From the NCBI GenBank assembly GCA_038210135.1, contig JBBQWZ010000020.1, forward strand, positions 39,609 to 103,608: DNA of 64,000 nt, written 5' to 3'. The notes beneath the pieces were generated by a model. That model was not told where the DNA came from. It did not search any database and was given only the letters and a program-made list of their open reading frames with translations. Both the position numbers and the translations under genes were made by a program. The stretch is from JBBQWZ01 sp038210135 (GTDB taxonomy: Bacteria > Acidobacteriota > Terriglobia > Bryobacterales > Bryobacteraceae). This document shows positions 62,907-64,000 of the stretch, piece after piece (positions within the stretch are counted from its first letter, which is position 1; every line of letters begins with the position of its first letter).

Positions 62907-63818
62907 CTATTTACCGAAGTACCCGTCGTCCAGCCTCGGAGAGTTCTTGTTTTTCAGCTCATCCATCATCTTGCGCGCCAGCTCCGGCCGAAGCGCGGCT
63001 TCGATTTCGGGCTTCGCATCTTCGAGCGTCTTGCTGATGTGCTCCTGCACCTGGATCAAGTGGTAGCCGAACGGCGTCTTAACTGGATCGCTGACCTTGC
63101 CGACAGGCAGTGAAAACGCCACAGCGTCAAAGGCCTCGACCATCTGCCCGTGATTGAAGCTGCCGAGGTCTCCGCCCTGCGCGCCGGAACCGGTGTCATC
63201 CGATTCGTCCTTCGCGATCTGGGCGAAATCCAGGCCTCCGGCAATCTTCTTCTGAATTTCTTTGGCCTTGGCCAAGGCTTCGGCGTCGGTCAAATCCTTC
63301 TGGTTCGGCTTCAGCAGCACACGCGATCCCGCAAAGCGAATCAGGATGTGGCGCGCCTTGACGGACTCATAATCGTTCTTGTGCTCGGTGTAATACTTCT
63401 TCACGTCCGCGTCTGAAATTTTGATCGACGCGGTCAGGTCGTTGTACAGCGCGTTCACCAGCAACGTGTCCACCTGGAGCGCCATCTGTTGCTGAATCTT
63501 AGGGTTCTGATCGACCTTGCGTTCGCGCGCCAGTTGCGCCAGGCCTTTGATCTCCGCGATCTGCTCGGCGACTTTGCGCTTTCCACTTTTCTGCGCCTGT
63601 TCCGGAAGGCTCTCGAACAACTTCTCGAATTCGCTTTGCTTCATCGAGAACGTGCCAACGCTGATGACGACCGGATCCGTGCCCGGCGCGGCAGGTTTGG
63701 AGGGAGTCGCGGGAGCTGCCTTGGGCTGCGCCGGAGTCGGCGGCGCCTTCGGTTGTGCGGGGGCTGGGGGCGTTTGCGCCATCAGCGCGAACGGCAATAA
63801 TAGGGTTAGAAAACGCAT
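62907..63818 (-). CDS. Periplasmic PpiC/SurA-type peptidyl-prolyl isomerase
   Basis: The 303-residue protein has a signal peptide (MRFLTLLLPFALMAQ) and a Pro/Ala-rich linker. A helical chaperone part follows (LFESLPEQAQKSGKRKVAEQ, TLLVNALYNDLTASIKISDA), then one parvulin domain (VKARHILIRFAGS, GGDLGSFNHGQMVEAFDAVA, VKTPFGYHLIQVQEH). It should assist folding of exported proteins. Length is shorter than SurA, which has two parvulin domains, and close to PrsA. Confidence 0.92.
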   Translation of the reverse strand: MRFLTLLLPFALMAQTPPAPAQPKAPPTPAQPKAAPATPSKPAAPGTDPVVISVGTFSMKQSEFEKLFESLPEQAQKSGKRKVAEQIAEIKGLAQLARERKVDQNPKIQQQMALQVDTLLVNALYNDLTASIKISDADVKKYYTEHKNDYESVKARHILIRFAGSRVLLKPNQKDLTDAEALAKAKEIQKKIAGGLDFAQIAKDESDDTGSGAQGGDLGSFNHGQMVEAFDAVAFSLPVGKVSDPVKTPFGYHLIQVQEHISKTLEDAKPEIEAALRPELARKMMDELKNKNSPRLDDGYFGK

Positions 63819-63868
63819 TGATACTAGAATAACCCGCGAAGCCGGCTGGATTGAAATCGAAGTCTTGT

Positions 63869-63922
63869 CTCATGCAAGATGAGCCTGAAGGAAGGGTTTG
63901 ATTCTCATACAAGATGAGCCTG
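63869..63922. repeat. Direct repeats with internal palindrome, possible IS end
   Basis: CTCATGCAAGATGAGCCTG (63869-63887) and CTCATACAAGATGAGCCTG (63904-63922) differ at one base and are 35 bases apart. Each contains CTCAT...ATGAG. They sit between the PpiC promoter and a rightward ORF start, as transposase-binding repeats at an IS end would. Confidence 0.6.
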
Positions 63923-63958
63923 GGAGGGAGATTCCGCATGCTGGGGATTGATCATCAG

Positions 63959-64000
63959 CATGGACGACGGGAAGTTGAGCCTGGAACAGGTCCGGGTGTT
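63959..64000 (+). CDS. Start of a possible transposase/integrase, cut by window edge
   Basis: ATG 63959 opens MDDGKLSLEQVRV to the edge. This resembles the beginning of DDE integrase-type transposases whose first residues read LSLEQIRAFL, as I recall them. Only 14 codons are visible, so the call rests on this short match and the repeats just upstream. Confidence 0.35.

Overview
The window looks like the chromosome of an acidobacterium close to Bryobacterales/Solibacterales. It carries Oar-type TonB receptors with a carboxypeptidase-regulatory N-terminus, a TIGR03437-type domain fragment, a very large MacB/FtsX-type orphan permease (ADOP class), a long sortilin/BNR-repeat protein, many secreted peptidases, and high-GC coding sequence. 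Taxonomy is inferred from these families only.

Positions 1-23,500 behave like a decaying genomic island. It starts with an incoming tyrosine integrase (cut by the left edge) and an XRE regulator. These are divergent from a small ORF plus an unusual Ham1-like nucleotide pyrophosphatase. It ends near 22.0-22.5 kb with a tRNA 3'-end fragment and a second, truncated copy of the same integrase. Cargo includes a broken TonB receptor, PRC-barrel and Pal-like envelope proteins, a NarL-type two-component pair, a ClC antiporter fused to CBS and TPR domains, a DUF389 membrane protein, a CPA2 antiporter, a glucosyl-3-phosphoglycerate synthase fused to a HAD phosphatase, a heavy-metal-binding secreted protein and an RNA polymerase alpha-CTD-like protein. 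The theme is osmotic, ionic and envelope stress. Several cargo genes carry single frameshifts, and one TonB receptor is split by a tiny palindromic insertion.

From 23.6 kb onward the genes look intact and ordinary for the lineage. They include an alkaline phosphatase, rpiA, and a four-gene export operon (YbbA/YbbP-like ABC transporter, LolA-like protein, outer-membrane barrel). Next come a sortilin-repeat protein, a hybrid-type sensor kinase, and a Gly/Tyr-rich secreted protein behind a textbook sigma-54 promoter. An ECF sigma, anti-sigma and two HEAT-repeat proteins form a block, followed by an orphan MacB-type ATPase, a class C beta-lactamase-like hydrolase, an EfpL/YeiP-like EF-P and a Tat-type dienelactone hydrolase. 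The last third holds an orphan ADOP permease, a DUF429-PdxH fusion, LolA, GNAT, a penicillin-acylase-type amidase, an S10 peptidase, an M1 peptidase, RecX and a PpiC foldase. The right edge shows what looks like the start of an insertion sequence.

The most novel observation is a pair of minute perfect palindromes (29 bp at 3714-3742 and 32 bp at 26305-26336). They share the same 9-bp ends and are each flanked by a perfect 8-bp target duplication. These are either the smallest kind of non-autonomous mobile element or footprints of a transposon. Other points worth checking are the paired integrases around the tRNA fragment, the Ham1-like operon with its palindromic operator, the ClC-CBS-TPR and DUF429-PdxH fusions, and the trans-envelope export operon.
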